From an uncultured bacterium (lineage in GTDB: Bacteria; Planctomycetota; UBA1135; GCA-002686595), in contig CADEGS010000004.1 in assembly GCA_902826945.1 (NCBI GenBank), forward strand, positions 19,673-83,672: a DNA stretch of 64,000 bases, given 5' to 3'. Position 1 is the stretch's first letter. Every line of letters begins with the position of its first letter. A program made the position numbers and the translations under genes. Shown here piece by piece: positions 31,367 through 39,670 of the stretch. The notes under the pieces are model-generated. The model was not told the origin of the DNA, searched no databases, and was given only the letters and a program-made list of their open reading frames with translations.

Positions 31367-32557
31367 TCAGGGGGTGCGCGGGGCGGGGGCGGGCTCGGCC
31401 GCGCTCGGCTGCACCACCGCACCCGGGCGCGCGCGCTGCAGGCCGTTGACGACGATGCGGTCGGTCGCGGCCAGGCCGGCGGTGACCACGCGCTGGCCGT
31501 CCTCGAGCGCCCCGATCTCGACGCGCCGGCCGTGCACGACGTTCGTCTCGTCCACGACCAGCGCGTAACGGCCGCCCTGGTCGGAGAGCAGCGCGACGTC
31601 GGGCGCCACGAGCGCGGCCTGCGTCTGCACCGGGAAGCGCAGCCGCACGAACAGCCCCGGCAGGAGCAGCTCGTCCTCGTTCTCGAAGCGGCAGCGCACC
31701 TGGATCGTGCTGGTGGCGGGATCGAGCCGCGGGTCCACGTACTCGATGCGCCCGCGGACCGTGAACGCCTCCTGGTCGGCGATGGCGAGCTCGACCGGCC
31801 ACCACTCGCCCGGGGCCACCTGCCCCGGCTCGGAGGGCTCGGCGCGCGCCAGGCGCGCGCGGCGCACCGCCAGCAGGTCGCTCTCGCTGACGTCCACGGT
31901 CACGTAGATCGGCCGCGATGCGACCAGCGTGGCGAGCAGGGTCGGTCCGCCCTGGCCGACGAGGTTGCCCGCGTCGACGAGGTTCTTCGTGATGCGGCCG
32001 GCGAACGGCGCGCGCACCTCGCAGAAGCCGAGGTCGAGCCGCGCGCTCGCGAGCTCGGCGCGCGCCGCCTCGACGGCCGCCGCAGCGGACTCGCGCGCGG
32101 CCGCCTTGACGATGCGGTCGATGTCGCTGCCGGCGCGCTGCGCCGCGAGCTCCTCCGCGACGCGCGCGTCGGCCTCGGCGCCGCGAAAGGCCGCCTCGGC
32201 GGCCGCCAGGCGCGCGCCGGCGCGCGCGACGACGGCTTCGTAGGGGCGCCGATCGATCACGAGCAAGAGGTCGCCCTCGGACACCTGCGCGCCGGGCTGG
32301 AACAGGACCTGGTCCAGGAATCCGCCGACGCGCGCGCGCAGGTCCACCGTCAGGAAGGCCTCCGTCGTGCCGCTGTACTCGAGGTAGCGCGTGACGTCGC
32401 GCAGCGAGGGCGTCGCGACGGTGACCTCCGGCGGCGGCGGCGGGACGAAGGCGTTCGCCTGCGGGGCGCAGCCTGCGAGCGCGGCGAGGCCTAGCGCGCG
32501 CAGCAGCGCCCGAACCGGTGCCGATGGGTGCCGTTCCGTCCGTCGCTCGTTCGTCAT
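31367..32557 (-). CDS. RND periplasmic adaptor (membrane fusion) lipoprotein, pump 1
   Basis: This 396-residue adaptor has the lipobox LAGC in its N-terminus, so it is probably anchored to the inner membrane by lipid. The order is a lipoyl half (DLRARVGGFLDQVLFQPGAQV), an alpha-hairpin (about residues 110-165), the second lipoyl half (FCEVRAPFAGRITKNLVDAGN) and beta-barrel domains, as in AcrA/MexA. Its ATG overlaps the stop of the outer-membrane factor gene (ATGA), and the permease starts 9 bp after its stop. A GAGGAGAG binding site precedes the start. Confidence 0.93.
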   Translation of the reverse strand: MTNERRTERHPSAPVRALLRALGLAALAGCAPQANAFVPPPPPEVTVATPSLRDVTRYLEYSGTTEAFLTVDLRARVGGFLDQVLFQPGAQVSEGDLLLVIDRRPYEAVVARAGARLAAAEAAFRGAEADARVAEELAAQRAGSDIDRIVKAAARESAAAAVEAARAELASARLDLGFCEVRAPFAGRITKNLVDAGNLVGQGGPTLLATLVASRPIYVTVDVSESDLLAVRRARLARAEPSEPGQVAPGEWWPVELAIADQEAFTVRGRIEYVDPRLDPATSTIQVRCRFENEDELLLPGLFVRLRFPVQTQAALVAPDVALLSDQGGRYALVVDETNVVHGRRVEIGALEDGQRVVTAGLAATDRIVVNGLQRARPGAVVQPSAAEPAPAPRTP

Positions 32558-34212
32558 GGCTCTCTCCTCGGAGCGGTGTCGCCGCCGTGCGCGGCGGGAG
32601 GATCGCCGGCCGCGCGCTGATCCTGCTCGGGATCGAGCACCAGCACGTCGCCCCAGTCCGTGCGCGCCCGCATCGCCGCGGCCGTCGCGCGCGGGACGAG
32701 CGCGCGCGCGCCGCGCACCTCCCAGCCGCCGCCCAGCGCGCGGAACGTGGCGATCGCGGCGATGGCCGTGCCGGCCTGCGCCAGCACGAGCCGGTTCTGC
32801 CTGTCCACCAGGTCGCTCTGCGCCTGGTCCACGCGCAGGAAGTCCACGGCGCCCTGGCGGTACTGGATCAGCGCCAGCTCGAGCGAGCGCTGCGCGGCGC
32901 GCACGCTCGCCGCCAGGCGCTCGGCCTGCTCGCGGCCGCGCAGGAAGCGCGACAGCCCGCCCTCGACCTCGGCCGCCGCCACGAGCACGACCTGCTGGTA
33001 GGCGGCGCGCGCCTCCTCGAAGCGCGCGTCGGCGGCGCGCACGCGGCTCTTGATGCGCCCGTAGTCGAGGAGCGGCCACTGCACGCCGAGGCCGACGAAG
33101 CCCTCGAACGAGTCCGCGCCGAGGAGGTCGCCCGGGCCGGGCGAGCCGACGACCGTGTCCGACGAGGTCGTGCGGAAGCCCGTGCGCCCCGAGAGCGCGA
33201 TCGCCGGGTAGCGCTCCGCCCGGATCGCGCCGATCAGCGCGCAGAGCGCGGCGGCCGTACGCTCGGCGGCGCGCACGTCGGGCCGGCGGCGCAAGAGGTC
33301 CGCGGGCACGCCGAGCGCGATCGCCGCCGGCGGCGCCGGTACCGCTCCGGGGCCGAGCTCGAGGACCAGGTCCGCGGGCGGCCGTCCGAGCAGCACGCCG
33401 AGCGCGAGCTCCGTCTGCCGCAGCCGGTCCGCCAGCACGGGCACGAAGGCCTCGGTGTTCGCCAGCGTCGCCTCGGCCCCGGCGACGTCGAGCTCCGACA
33501 CGGCGCCGGCGCGCTGGCGCGCGACGGTCAAGGCCAGCGTGTCGCGCTGGGCGGCGACGTTCGCGCGCGTCAGCGCGAGCTGCTCCTGCAGCGAGCGCAG
33601 CGTCACGTAGGTGCTCGCGACCTCCGCCGCCAGCGCCACGGCGAACGCGTCGTGCTCCGCCAGCGCGGCCTCGAGCGCGGCGTCGGCGGACTCGATCCCT
33701 CTCCGGAAGCGGCCCCACAGGTCGAGCTCCCACGCCGCCTGCAGCCCGACCGAGAGCGCCTCGTACGAGCGGTCGCCGGCGCCGAGCGGCGTGTTCCGGC
33801 TCTCGCGCCGCGTCGCGGCCTCGCCGACCGCCGGCTGCGACTGCGGGAAGAGCTGGCTCGCCGCGAGGCCGCGCAGCGCCTGCGCCTGCAGCACGCGCAG
33901 CCCGGCCTGCCGCAGGGTGAGGCTCTGCTCGCGTGCGCTCGCGACCAGGCGCTCGAGCACGGGGTCGCCGAACGCCTCCCACCACGCCGGCGAGGCCGGC
34001 GGCGCCGGGTCGCCCTCGGCCGCGGCGGCCGCGGACCAGCGCTCCGCCAGCGGGGCCTCGGGGGTCCGGTAGTCCGGCCCGACCAGGCAGCCGCTCAGCC
34101 CCGCGAGCGCGGTCGCTCCGAGCGCGTCCCGGAACGTCCGGCGATCGCGCGGCCGCGCCGTCGCTCCACGCGTCGTCCGCCCCGGGCCCGAGTCCTCGCG
34201 CGGATCCTCCAC
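32554..34212 (-). CDS. RND outer-membrane factor lipoprotein (OprM/NodT family), pump 1
   Basis: This 552-residue protein starts at GTG 34212. The N-terminus has the lipobox LSGC and then VGPDYRTPEAPLAERW, the hallmark start of NodT-type outer-membrane factors. Two OEP repeats with long helices follow, including WELDLWGRFRRGIESADAAL and GVPADLLRRRPDVRAAER. It would form the trimeric outer-membrane channel. The C-terminal about 70 residues extend beyond the family's usual end. It is the first gene of the pump operon; the order outer-membrane factor, adaptor, permease is less common than adaptor-permease-factor. Confidence 0.93.
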   Translation of the reverse strand: MEDPREDSGPGRTTRGATARPRDRRTFRDALGATALAGLSGCLVGPDYRTPEAPLAERWSAAAAAEGDPAPPASPAWWEAFGDPVLERLVASAREQSLTLRQAGLRVLQAQALRGLAASQLFPQSQPAVGEAATRRESRNTPLGAGDRSYEALSVGLQAAWELDLWGRFRRGIESADAALEAALAEHDAFAVALAAEVASTYVTLRSLQEQLALTRANVAAQRDTLALTVARQRAGAVSELDVAGAEATLANTEAFVPVLADRLRQTELALGVLLGRPPADLVLELGPGAVPAPPAAIALGVPADLLRRRPDVRAAERTAAALCALIGAIRAERYPAIALSGRTGFRTTSSDTVVGSPGPGDLLGADSFEGFVGLGVQWPLLDYGRIKSRVRAADARFEEARAAYQQVVLVAAAEVEGGLSRFLRGREQAERLAASVRAAQRSLELALIQYRQGAVDFLRVDQAQSDLVDRQNRLVLAQAGTAIAAIATFRALGGGWEVRGARALVPRATAAAMRARTDWGDVLVLDPEQDQRAAGDPPAAHGGDTAPRREP

Positions 34213-34252
34213 GCGGAGGTTGAGCGGAGACCCGGGACAGCCCCCGGTGGCG

Positions 34253-35647
34253 CTACGAGCCGGACGGCCAGCCGCGCGTCCAGGCGGACGTGAGCGCGCT
34301 CGCCGCGGGGAGCGTCAGCGCCGTCGGCTCGGGCCGCCACGCGCGCGCCCGTCCCTCGGCCGCCTCGATCGCCTCGGGCGGGAGCGAGCGGGCCAGCGCC
34401 GCGCGGCGCGCGGCCGCCACGTCGTCGCCCGCGCTCGCCGCGAGCGCGTACCAGACGTACGCGTCGCGCTCGCTCTGCGCGACGCCGAGGCCGCGCTCGG
34501 TCAGGTGCCCCAGGCGGCACAGCGCACGCGCGTGTCCCTGCAGCGCGGCGCGCTCGGTCCAGCGGTAGGCCTCGCCCGCGTCCGTGGAGACGCCGCGCCC
34601 GCGCAGGCACAGGAGCGCGAGGTCCACCTGCGCCGCGGCCAGCCCCTGCTCGGCCGCGAGCCGCAGGAGGCGCGCGGCGCGCACGTCGTCGGACGGGCCG
34701 CCGCGCCCCTCGAGCAGCAGGCGCGCGAGCGCGTGGCGCGCGTGCGGCACGCCTTGCTCCGCCGCCAGCGCGAGCCAGCGGCGCGCCTCGCGGTCGTCCT
34801 GCGGCACGCCCCGCCCTTGCAGGCACAGGAGCCCGAGCCGCGCCTGCGCGGTCGCCTGGCCCTGCTCGGCCGCCCGACGGTACCAGCGCGCAGCGCGCGC
34901 GGTGTCGGGCGCGCCGGCCTGGCCCTCCTCGAGCAGCGCGGCGAGCAGGACCATCGCGTCGGCGTCCTCGTCCCCGGCGTGCTCTTCCGCCGCGTCGGCC
35001 TCGGACGTCGCCGCGCTCGCATCCTCGGCAGCGGCCTGCGCGGCGAGCGGGAAGCTCTCGAAGATCTCGGCCACGGCCTCGTCCGCGGCGCGCGCGACGT
35101 CGCCGCGCAACGCCGGCGTCGAGCGCACGATGCGCGCCGCTTCCCAGACGACGGTGCGCTGCCGGGCGTCGGCCACCTGCAGGAGCAGCGCGACCTCGGT
35201 CGCGCGCGCGAGCGGCTCGCGATATCCCGCGGCCCACTCGGTGTCGGAGATGGGACGGATGACCGCGACCGGATAGGGGTCGGGCACCGTGTCCAGCACC
35301 CTGCGCGAGCAGGGCACGAGCTGCACGAGCAGGTCCGGATCGTTCGCGCGGCCGAAGCCGCGCGCCTCCATCTCACGCGCGGCGGCGGCCTGGAGCGCGG
35401 CGTGCAGCGGATCCTCGCCGTCGCCGCCCGCGAAGCCGTAGGTGCGGTGCTCGCCCCACGACGTGTCGGAGTCGCCGTGGACCAGCCGCGCGCTGCTGGA
35501 GCAGCCGGGTGCGGCGAGCGACGCGAGCGCGAGCAGCAGGGCTCCCGACCGCGCTGCCCGTGCGACCCGCGCAGGGCGAAGCGGCGCGCGCCAGACGGCC
35601 TCGAGGCCGCGCGGGATCCCGGGCTCAGGGCGGCGGTGCGAGCTCAT
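34253..35647 (-). CDS. DUF4136 plus Sel1-repeat lipoprotein
   Basis: This 464-residue protein has a lipobox APGC near residue 49 after an Arg-rich N-terminus. Residues about 60-205 resemble DUF4136 (TYGFAGG..., DPDLLVQL, then conserved beta strands). From about 225 there are at least five Sel1 repeats of about 36 residues each, with the pattern A..WYRRAAEQG.A.AQ..LG.L, the first with GQATAQARLGLLCLQGRGV. Sel1 repeats form superhelical scaffolds for protein binding. The combination suggests an envelope protein that recruits partners. It is read upstream of pump 1 on the same strand with a 40-bp gap, but no specific link is known. Confidence 0.8.
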   Translation of the reverse strand: MSSHRRPEPGIPRGLEAVWRAPLRPARVARAARSGALLLALASLAAPGCSSSARLVHGDSDTSWGEHRTYGFAGGDGEDPLHAALQAAAAREMEARGFGRANDPDLLVQLVPCSRRVLDTVPDPYPVAVIRPISDTEWAAGYREPLARATEVALLLQVADARQRTVVWEAARIVRSTPALRGDVARAADEAVAEIFESFPLAAQAAAEDASAATSEADAAEEHAGDEDADAMVLLAALLEEGQAGAPDTARAARWYRRAAEQGQATAQARLGLLCLQGRGVPQDDREARRWLALAAEQGVPHARHALARLLLEGRGGPSDDVRAARLLRLAAEQGLAAAQVDLALLCLRGRGVSTDAGEAYRWTERAALQGHARALCRLGHLTERGLGVAQSERDAYVWYALAASAGDDVAAARRAALARSLPPEAIEAAEGRARAWRPEPTALTLPAASALTSAWTRGWPSGS

Positions 35648-35940
35648 GTTCGGCGCTCCCTTCGTACTGCGATCGTGGTTCCTCGGGGACCGTGCTTCAA
35701 GAAGGCGTGGCGCAGGCCGAGAGCGATCGAGACCGGCCTGGAGAGGAGAGGGGCGCCGCGCTGCACGGGGCTCTCATCGGGTGGCCGCGCCGCGCGCCTT
35801 CAGCTCCACCGCGGCGATCGCGCCCGGCCCGGGGACGAGGGCCGGCCCTCGGCAGAGATCGTCTTTACGAACGAGGACGAGGCGCACCGCCGGCGAGGGC
35901 AATCGCTCGCCGGGCGCGGTCCGTCGTGCGGGTCGAGGCG
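35648..35940. other. Intergenic region of 293 bp between MFS and Sel1 genes
   Basis: It probably holds the promoter of the Sel1-repeat gene. A 37-codon minus-strand ORF at 35774-35887 (starts VRLVLVRKDDLC) is present but has no support as a gene. Some GC-rich inverted repeats occur; nothing else is recognised. Confidence 0.4.
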
Positions 35941-37218
35941 TCACTCCAGCCGGTCCACGCGCCGCAGCTCGGGGAAGAGCCACGCCCACAGCCCGGTCAC
36001 GAGGACGGACGCCGCGCCGCCGAGCACCGCGGCGAGCACCGGGCCGAACAGGCGCGCGGTCACGCCGCTCTCGAACTCGCCGAGCTCGTTCGAGGCGCCG
36101 ATGAAGAGGTAGGAGACCGCCGCCACCCGCCCGCGCATCGCGTCGGGCGCGACGACCTGGATCAGCGTCTGGCGCACGTAGACCGAGACCATGTCGGCGC
36201 CGCCCAGCGTGACCAGAGCGCCGAGCGAGAGCGCGAAGTCGCGCGAGAGGCCGAACACCACGGTCGCCAGGCCGAAGACCGCCACGCCGCCGAACATCCA
36301 GTGCCCGGCGCGGCGCTGGATCGGGCGCGCGGCGAGCAGGAGCGCCATCGCCGTGGCTCCCAGCGCCGGCGCGGTGCGCAGGAGGCCGAAGCCCTCGGCG
36401 CCGACGTGCAGGATGTCGCGCGCGAACACCGGCAGGAGCGCCGTCGCTCCGCCGAGCAGCACCGCGAAGAGGTCGAGCGAGATCGCGCCCAGGACGACGC
36501 GCTCGCGCCTCAGGTAGGCGAGCCCCTCGCGCACGGCCTGCACGCGCGAGCCCGGCTGGCGCTCGGGCGTCGTCGGCCGCCGCACGCACAGGAGGCCCAG
36601 GATCGAGAGCACGTACAGCGCGAGCGACACGCCGTAGGAATGCGCCGACGACCAGCGCCCGACGACGACGCCGGCCAGCGCCGGCCCGGAGATCGAGCCG
36701 ACCTGGAAGCAGAGCGAGTTCCACGCGATCGCGCGCCGCAGCAGCCCGCGCGGCACGAGCATCGGCGCCAGCGCCGTGCCGGCCGGCGCGCGGAAGGCGC
36801 GCGCGACGCCGAAGGCGAAGGCGATCCCGATCAGCCCGCGCGCGCTCAGCGCGCCGGCCACCTGGGCCGCCAGGAGCGCGGCCGCGCACAGCGCCTCGGC
36901 GGCGAAGCACGCGATCAAGATCCCCCGGCGCGAGGCGCGGTCCGCGACGACGCCCGCCGGCAGCGCGAGGAAGAAGAGCGGCAGGAAGCTCGCCAGCCCG
37001 ACCAGGCCGACGTAGAAGGCCGACTCCGCCACGCCGCGCTCGGCGCGCGTCAGGTCGTAGACCTGCCAGCCCATCGTCACGCTCTGCGCGACGGTCCCGA
37101 GCACGCCGCAGCAGCGGCTGACCAGGAACACGATGAAGTCCCGCTCCCGCAGGAGCGCGCGCGCGCCGGGGTCGGTGCTCGCGGTGTCGGCTGCGGCGCT
37201 GGTGGGAGGCGGCGGCAT
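35941..37218 (-). CDS. MFS transporter (MFS_3/EntS-like)
   Basis: This 425-residue permease has about 11-12 hydrophobic segments. The loop between helices 2 and 3 carries ALPAGVVADRASRR, the family's G-x-x-x-D-R motif, and the layout matches the MFS_3 group containing the enterobactin exporter EntS. Substrates of this group are varied, and there is no siderophore gene nearby. ATG 37218 is followed by a polar N-terminus of about 25 residues. It lies 35 bp downstream of the stop of the Mla-locus lipoprotein gene, on the same strand, and may be transcribed with it. Confidence 0.85.
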   Translation of the reverse strand: MPPPPTSAAADTASTDPGARALLRERDFIVFLVSRCCGVLGTVAQSVTMGWQVYDLTRAERGVAESAFYVGLVGLASFLPLFFLALPAGVVADRASRRGILIACFAAEALCAAALLAAQVAGALSARGLIGIAFAFGVARAFRAPAGTALAPMLVPRGLLRRAIAWNSLCFQVGSISGPALAGVVVGRWSSAHSYGVSLALYVLSILGLLCVRRPTTPERQPGSRVQAVREGLAYLRRERVVLGAISLDLFAVLLGGATALLPVFARDILHVGAEGFGLLRTAPALGATAMALLLAARPIQRRAGHWMFGGVAVFGLATVVFGLSRDFALSLGALVTLGGADMVSVYVRQTLIQVVAPDAMRGRVAAVSYLFIGASNELGEFESGVTARLFGPVLAAVLGGAASVLVTGLWAWLFPELRRVDRLE

Positions 37219-37253
37219 CGGGAGCGCGAAGGGAGGGATCGGAGCTGCGGCGG

Positions 37254-37904
37254 TCAGCGGGGGAGCGCGCCCGCCGTGCGCGCGATCTCGGCGGCGAGCT
37301 CGGCCACCAGCGCGCTCATCGCCTCGACGAGGTCCGGCGTCTCGGGGCTCGCGGCCCGGCGCTCGAGGGCGAACGGGTGGACGGCGCGGTCGCTCGCGCG
37401 CAGGTTGCGCAGGCTCCAGAAGCCCGCGAGGCGCACGCGGCCCTCGCGGTCGCCCTCGAAGGCGGCGGCGTCGAGCTCGACCTGCAGCGCGGGGCGCTCG
37501 GACGACGGCGCGGGATGGGCGATGACCGAGCCGCGCGGCAAGAGCGCCGCGAGGTCGAGCGCCAGCACGCGCAGGAAGGCCTTGTCGAGCGGCTCCGCCC
37601 AGCGGTCCACGCGCGAGGGCTCGAGCTGGTTCGGGCCGACGCGCCGCACGACCTCCGGGCGCAGCAGGTAGTCGGGCAGGCGCAGCGGGCCGACCAGCAC
37701 GCCGGCCCCCGCGCCCGCGGGCACGGCGCCGCCGCCCGCATCGGCGAGCGCCGCGCCGGCCGCCGCGCGCGGCGCGAGCACGAAGAAGCGCGTCGGGTCC
37801 GCACGCGGCTCGAGCACGGTGCAGGCGGCCAGCGCCAGCGCGGCGAGCGCTGCGGCGAAAGAGCGGCGGGAAGAGGCGTGCGGACGCGGTCGGGGTCGGG
37901 TCAT
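37254..37904 (-). CDS. PqiC/YmbA-like ABC-transport auxiliary lipoprotein
   Basis: This 216-residue protein has a lipobox ALAAC near residue 28. The body RFFVLAPR..., VLVGPLRLPDYLLRPEVV and RWAEPLDKAFLRVLALDL is the ABC_trans_aux (DUF330) pattern. Such lipoproteins sit in the outer membrane and work with MCE-domain lipid transporters; PqiC in Escherichia coli is an example. It is the last gene of the Mla-like operon, overlapping mlaD by four bases (ATGA). Confidence 0.85.
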   Translation of the reverse strand: MTRPRPRPHASSRRSFAAALAALALAACTVLEPRADPTRFFVLAPRAAAGAALADAGGGAVPAGAGAGVLVGPLRLPDYLLRPEVVRRVGPNQLEPSRVDRWAEPLDKAFLRVLALDLAALLPRGSVIAHPAPSSERPALQVELDAAAFEGDREGRVRLAGFWSLRNLRASDRAVHPFALERRAASPETPDLVEAMSALVAELAAEIARTAGALPR

Positions 37905-38902
37905 GGCTTGCTCGGGACGTCTCGGCCGCGCAGGAGGGCGCTCGGGTCGCGCTCCAGGAGCTCGGTCAGCCCGCGCAGCGAGCGCGAGGCGCTCGCGAGC
38001 TCGGCCAGCGCCTCCTGGAGCCGGACGACCAGCGGGGCCTCGGGGTCGAAGAGGCCGCGCGCGGCGGCCAGCGTGCGCGAGACCTCCTCCTCGACCAGGA
38101 CCGCGCGGCGCGCGGCCAGGTCGAGGCCGGCGATCGCGGGGCGCAGCTCCTCGAGCGTGCGCTCGAGCGAGCCCGCGGCGCCCTCGACCGCGTGCGACAT
38201 CGAGGTCACGCTGCCGGACAGCGGGTCGACCTGCGCGCGCAGCGCGCCCGCCGCCTCGTCGATCGTTCCCAGCGCGCGCACGAGCGCGGCGGGGATCGAG
38301 CGCGCCTCGGACGAGGCGACCAGCTCGCGCAGCGCGCGCGAGGTCTCGATCAGGTCGGCCACCATGCCCTCGAGGTCCATCTCGCTCAGGCGCTCGACGA
38401 TGCGCTGCACCTCCTCGAGCGGCGTCGGCAGCGTCGGGATCTCCTGCAGCTCCGACTCGCCGCCGAACAGCCGCAGCGGCGTGTCGGGCGCCATCTCGAG
38501 CGCGACGTAGCGGTTGCCGGTGACGAAGCTCTCGAGGTCGAGGCGCGCGCGCAGGCCGCGCTCGACGATCCGCTGCATGCGCGACGGCTCGAAGGTCACG
38601 TCGTAGCCGCTGCGGCTCTCGATCAGGTCCTCGTCGAGCACGATCGTCACCGGGATCGTCGTCGAGGGGCCCTCCTCGGTGAGGCGCAGCCGGATGCTCG
38701 TCACCGCGCCCACCTGGACCCCCTGGAACTTGACCGGCGCGCCGACGTCGAGGCCGTCGACCTTGCCGCGGAAGTAGAGCACGAACGGGTGCTTGCGGTG
38801 GAAGAGGTCGCCGCCGCCGATCAGGATCAGCCCGATCAGCGCCACGACGACCGCGCCGACGACGAAGCCGCCGATCAGCGTCGGGCTGGCGCGCCGGGTC
38901 AC
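37901..38902 (-). CDS. mlaD: MCE-domain protein (MlaD family)
   Basis: This 333-residue protein has an N-terminal transmembrane helix (about residues 8-30, IGGFVVGAVVVALIGLILI) and one MCE domain (about 40-120, with GLDVGAPVKFQGVQVG). A long helical tail follows. MCE proteins form hexameric rings that shuttle lipids through the periplasm. The tail is longer than in Escherichia coli MlaD (183 residues) and closer to MlaD/Mce proteins of other phyla, which may bridge the envelope by helical bundles. GTG 38902 overlaps the stop of the ATPase gene by four bases. Confidence 0.9.
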   Translation of the reverse strand: MTRRASPTLIGGFVVGAVVVALIGLILIGGGDLFHRKHPFVLYFRGKVDGLDVGAPVKFQGVQVGAVTSIRLRLTEEGPSTTIPVTIVLDEDLIESRSGYDVTFEPSRMQRIVERGLRARLDLESFVTGNRYVALEMAPDTPLRLFGGESELQEIPTLPTPLEEVQRIVERLSEMDLEGMVADLIETSRALRELVASSEARSIPAALVRALGTIDEAAGALRAQVDPLSGSVTSMSHAVEGAAGSLERTLEELRPAIAGLDLAARRAVLVEEEVSRTLAAARGLFDPEAPLVVRLQEALAELASASRSLRGLTELLERDPSALLRGRDVPSKP

Positions 38903-39669
38903 GCGTCCCTCCGCGGCGGCGCCTCGGCCGCGCGCGCCAGGAAGCGGCGCACCTTGGGCTCGCCGCTCGTCGCGAGCAGCTCGCGCGGGTCGCCGTGTGC
39001 GGTCATCGTGCGCGTCTCCGGGTCGAGGAAGATCGCCGTGTCGGCGATGGTGAAGATGCTGGCGAGCTCGTGGGTCACGACCACGACGGTCGCGCCCAGG
39101 CTGGCGCGCAGCTCGAGGATCAGCTCGTCGAGCAGGCGCGAGCTGATCGGGTCGAGGCCGGCGCTGGGCTCGTCGAAGAAGAGGATCTCGGGGTCGAGCG
39201 CGATCGCGCGCGCCAGGCCGGCGCGCTTCTGCATGCCGCCGCTGATCTCGCTCGGGTAGTGGTCCTCGAAGCCCTGCAGGCCGACCAGCGCGAGCTTGAG
39301 CGCCGCCACCTCGCGCACCTCCGCGGGCGCGAGCTCGGTGTACTGCTCGAGCGGCAGGGAGACGTTCTCCGCCAGCGTCAGCGAGCTCCACAGCGCGCCG
39401 CGCTGGTAGAGGATGCCAGAGCGGCGCAGGATGCGCCCGCGCTCGTCGGCGTCGGCGGCGGTGAAGCTCGTGTCGCCGTAGTAGACCTCGCCCTGCGCGG
39501 GCTCGAGCAGGCCGACCATGTGCCGCAGGAGCGTGCTCTTGCCGCAGCCGCTCGGCCCCATGATGACGAAGACGTCGCCGCGGCCGACGTCGAAGTCGAG
39601 GTCGCGCTGCAGCACGAAGGAGCCGTACGCCATCGTCAGGCCGCGCACGCGGATGTGGGGCGGCCGCAC
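38899..39669 (-). CDS. mlaF: Mla-type ABC transporter ATP-binding protein
   Basis: This 256-residue ATPase has Walker A GPSGCGKST (about residue 36), the ABC signature EISGGMQKRAGLARA, Walker B EILFFDEPSAGLDP and a switch His in VVVTHELAS. SGGMQKR is typical of the MlaF/Ttg2A group that energises phospholipid transport. The start is GTG 39669, one base after the MlaE stop. It is read with the permease, MCE protein and lipoprotein as one operon. Confidence 0.93.
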   Translation of the reverse strand: MRPPHIRVRGLTMAYGSFVLQRDLDFDVGRGDVFVIMGPSGCGKSTLLRHMVGLLEPAQGEVYYGDTSFTAADADERGRILRRSGILYQRGALWSSLTLAENVSLPLEQYTELAPAEVREVAALKLALVGLQGFEDHYPSEISGGMQKRAGLARAIALDPEILFFDEPSAGLDPISSRLLDELILELRASLGATVVVVTHELASIFTIADTAIFLDPETRTMTAHGDPRELLATSGEPKVRRFLARAAEAPPRRDA

Positions 39670-39670
39670 G

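Noticed and set aside
27911..32494. A 1527-codon plus-strand open frame opposite phoD and the RND genes
   Set aside because: The translation is His/Arg/Asp/Gln-rich and matches no family; the opposite strand encodes clear PhoD, RND permease and adaptor proteins.
35774..35887. A 37-codon minus-strand ORF in the MFS-Sel1 intergenic region starting VRLVLVRKDDLC
   Set aside because: The start faintly recalls peptidyl-tRNA hydrolase 2, but the rest does not match and there is no clear binding site or conservation evidence.
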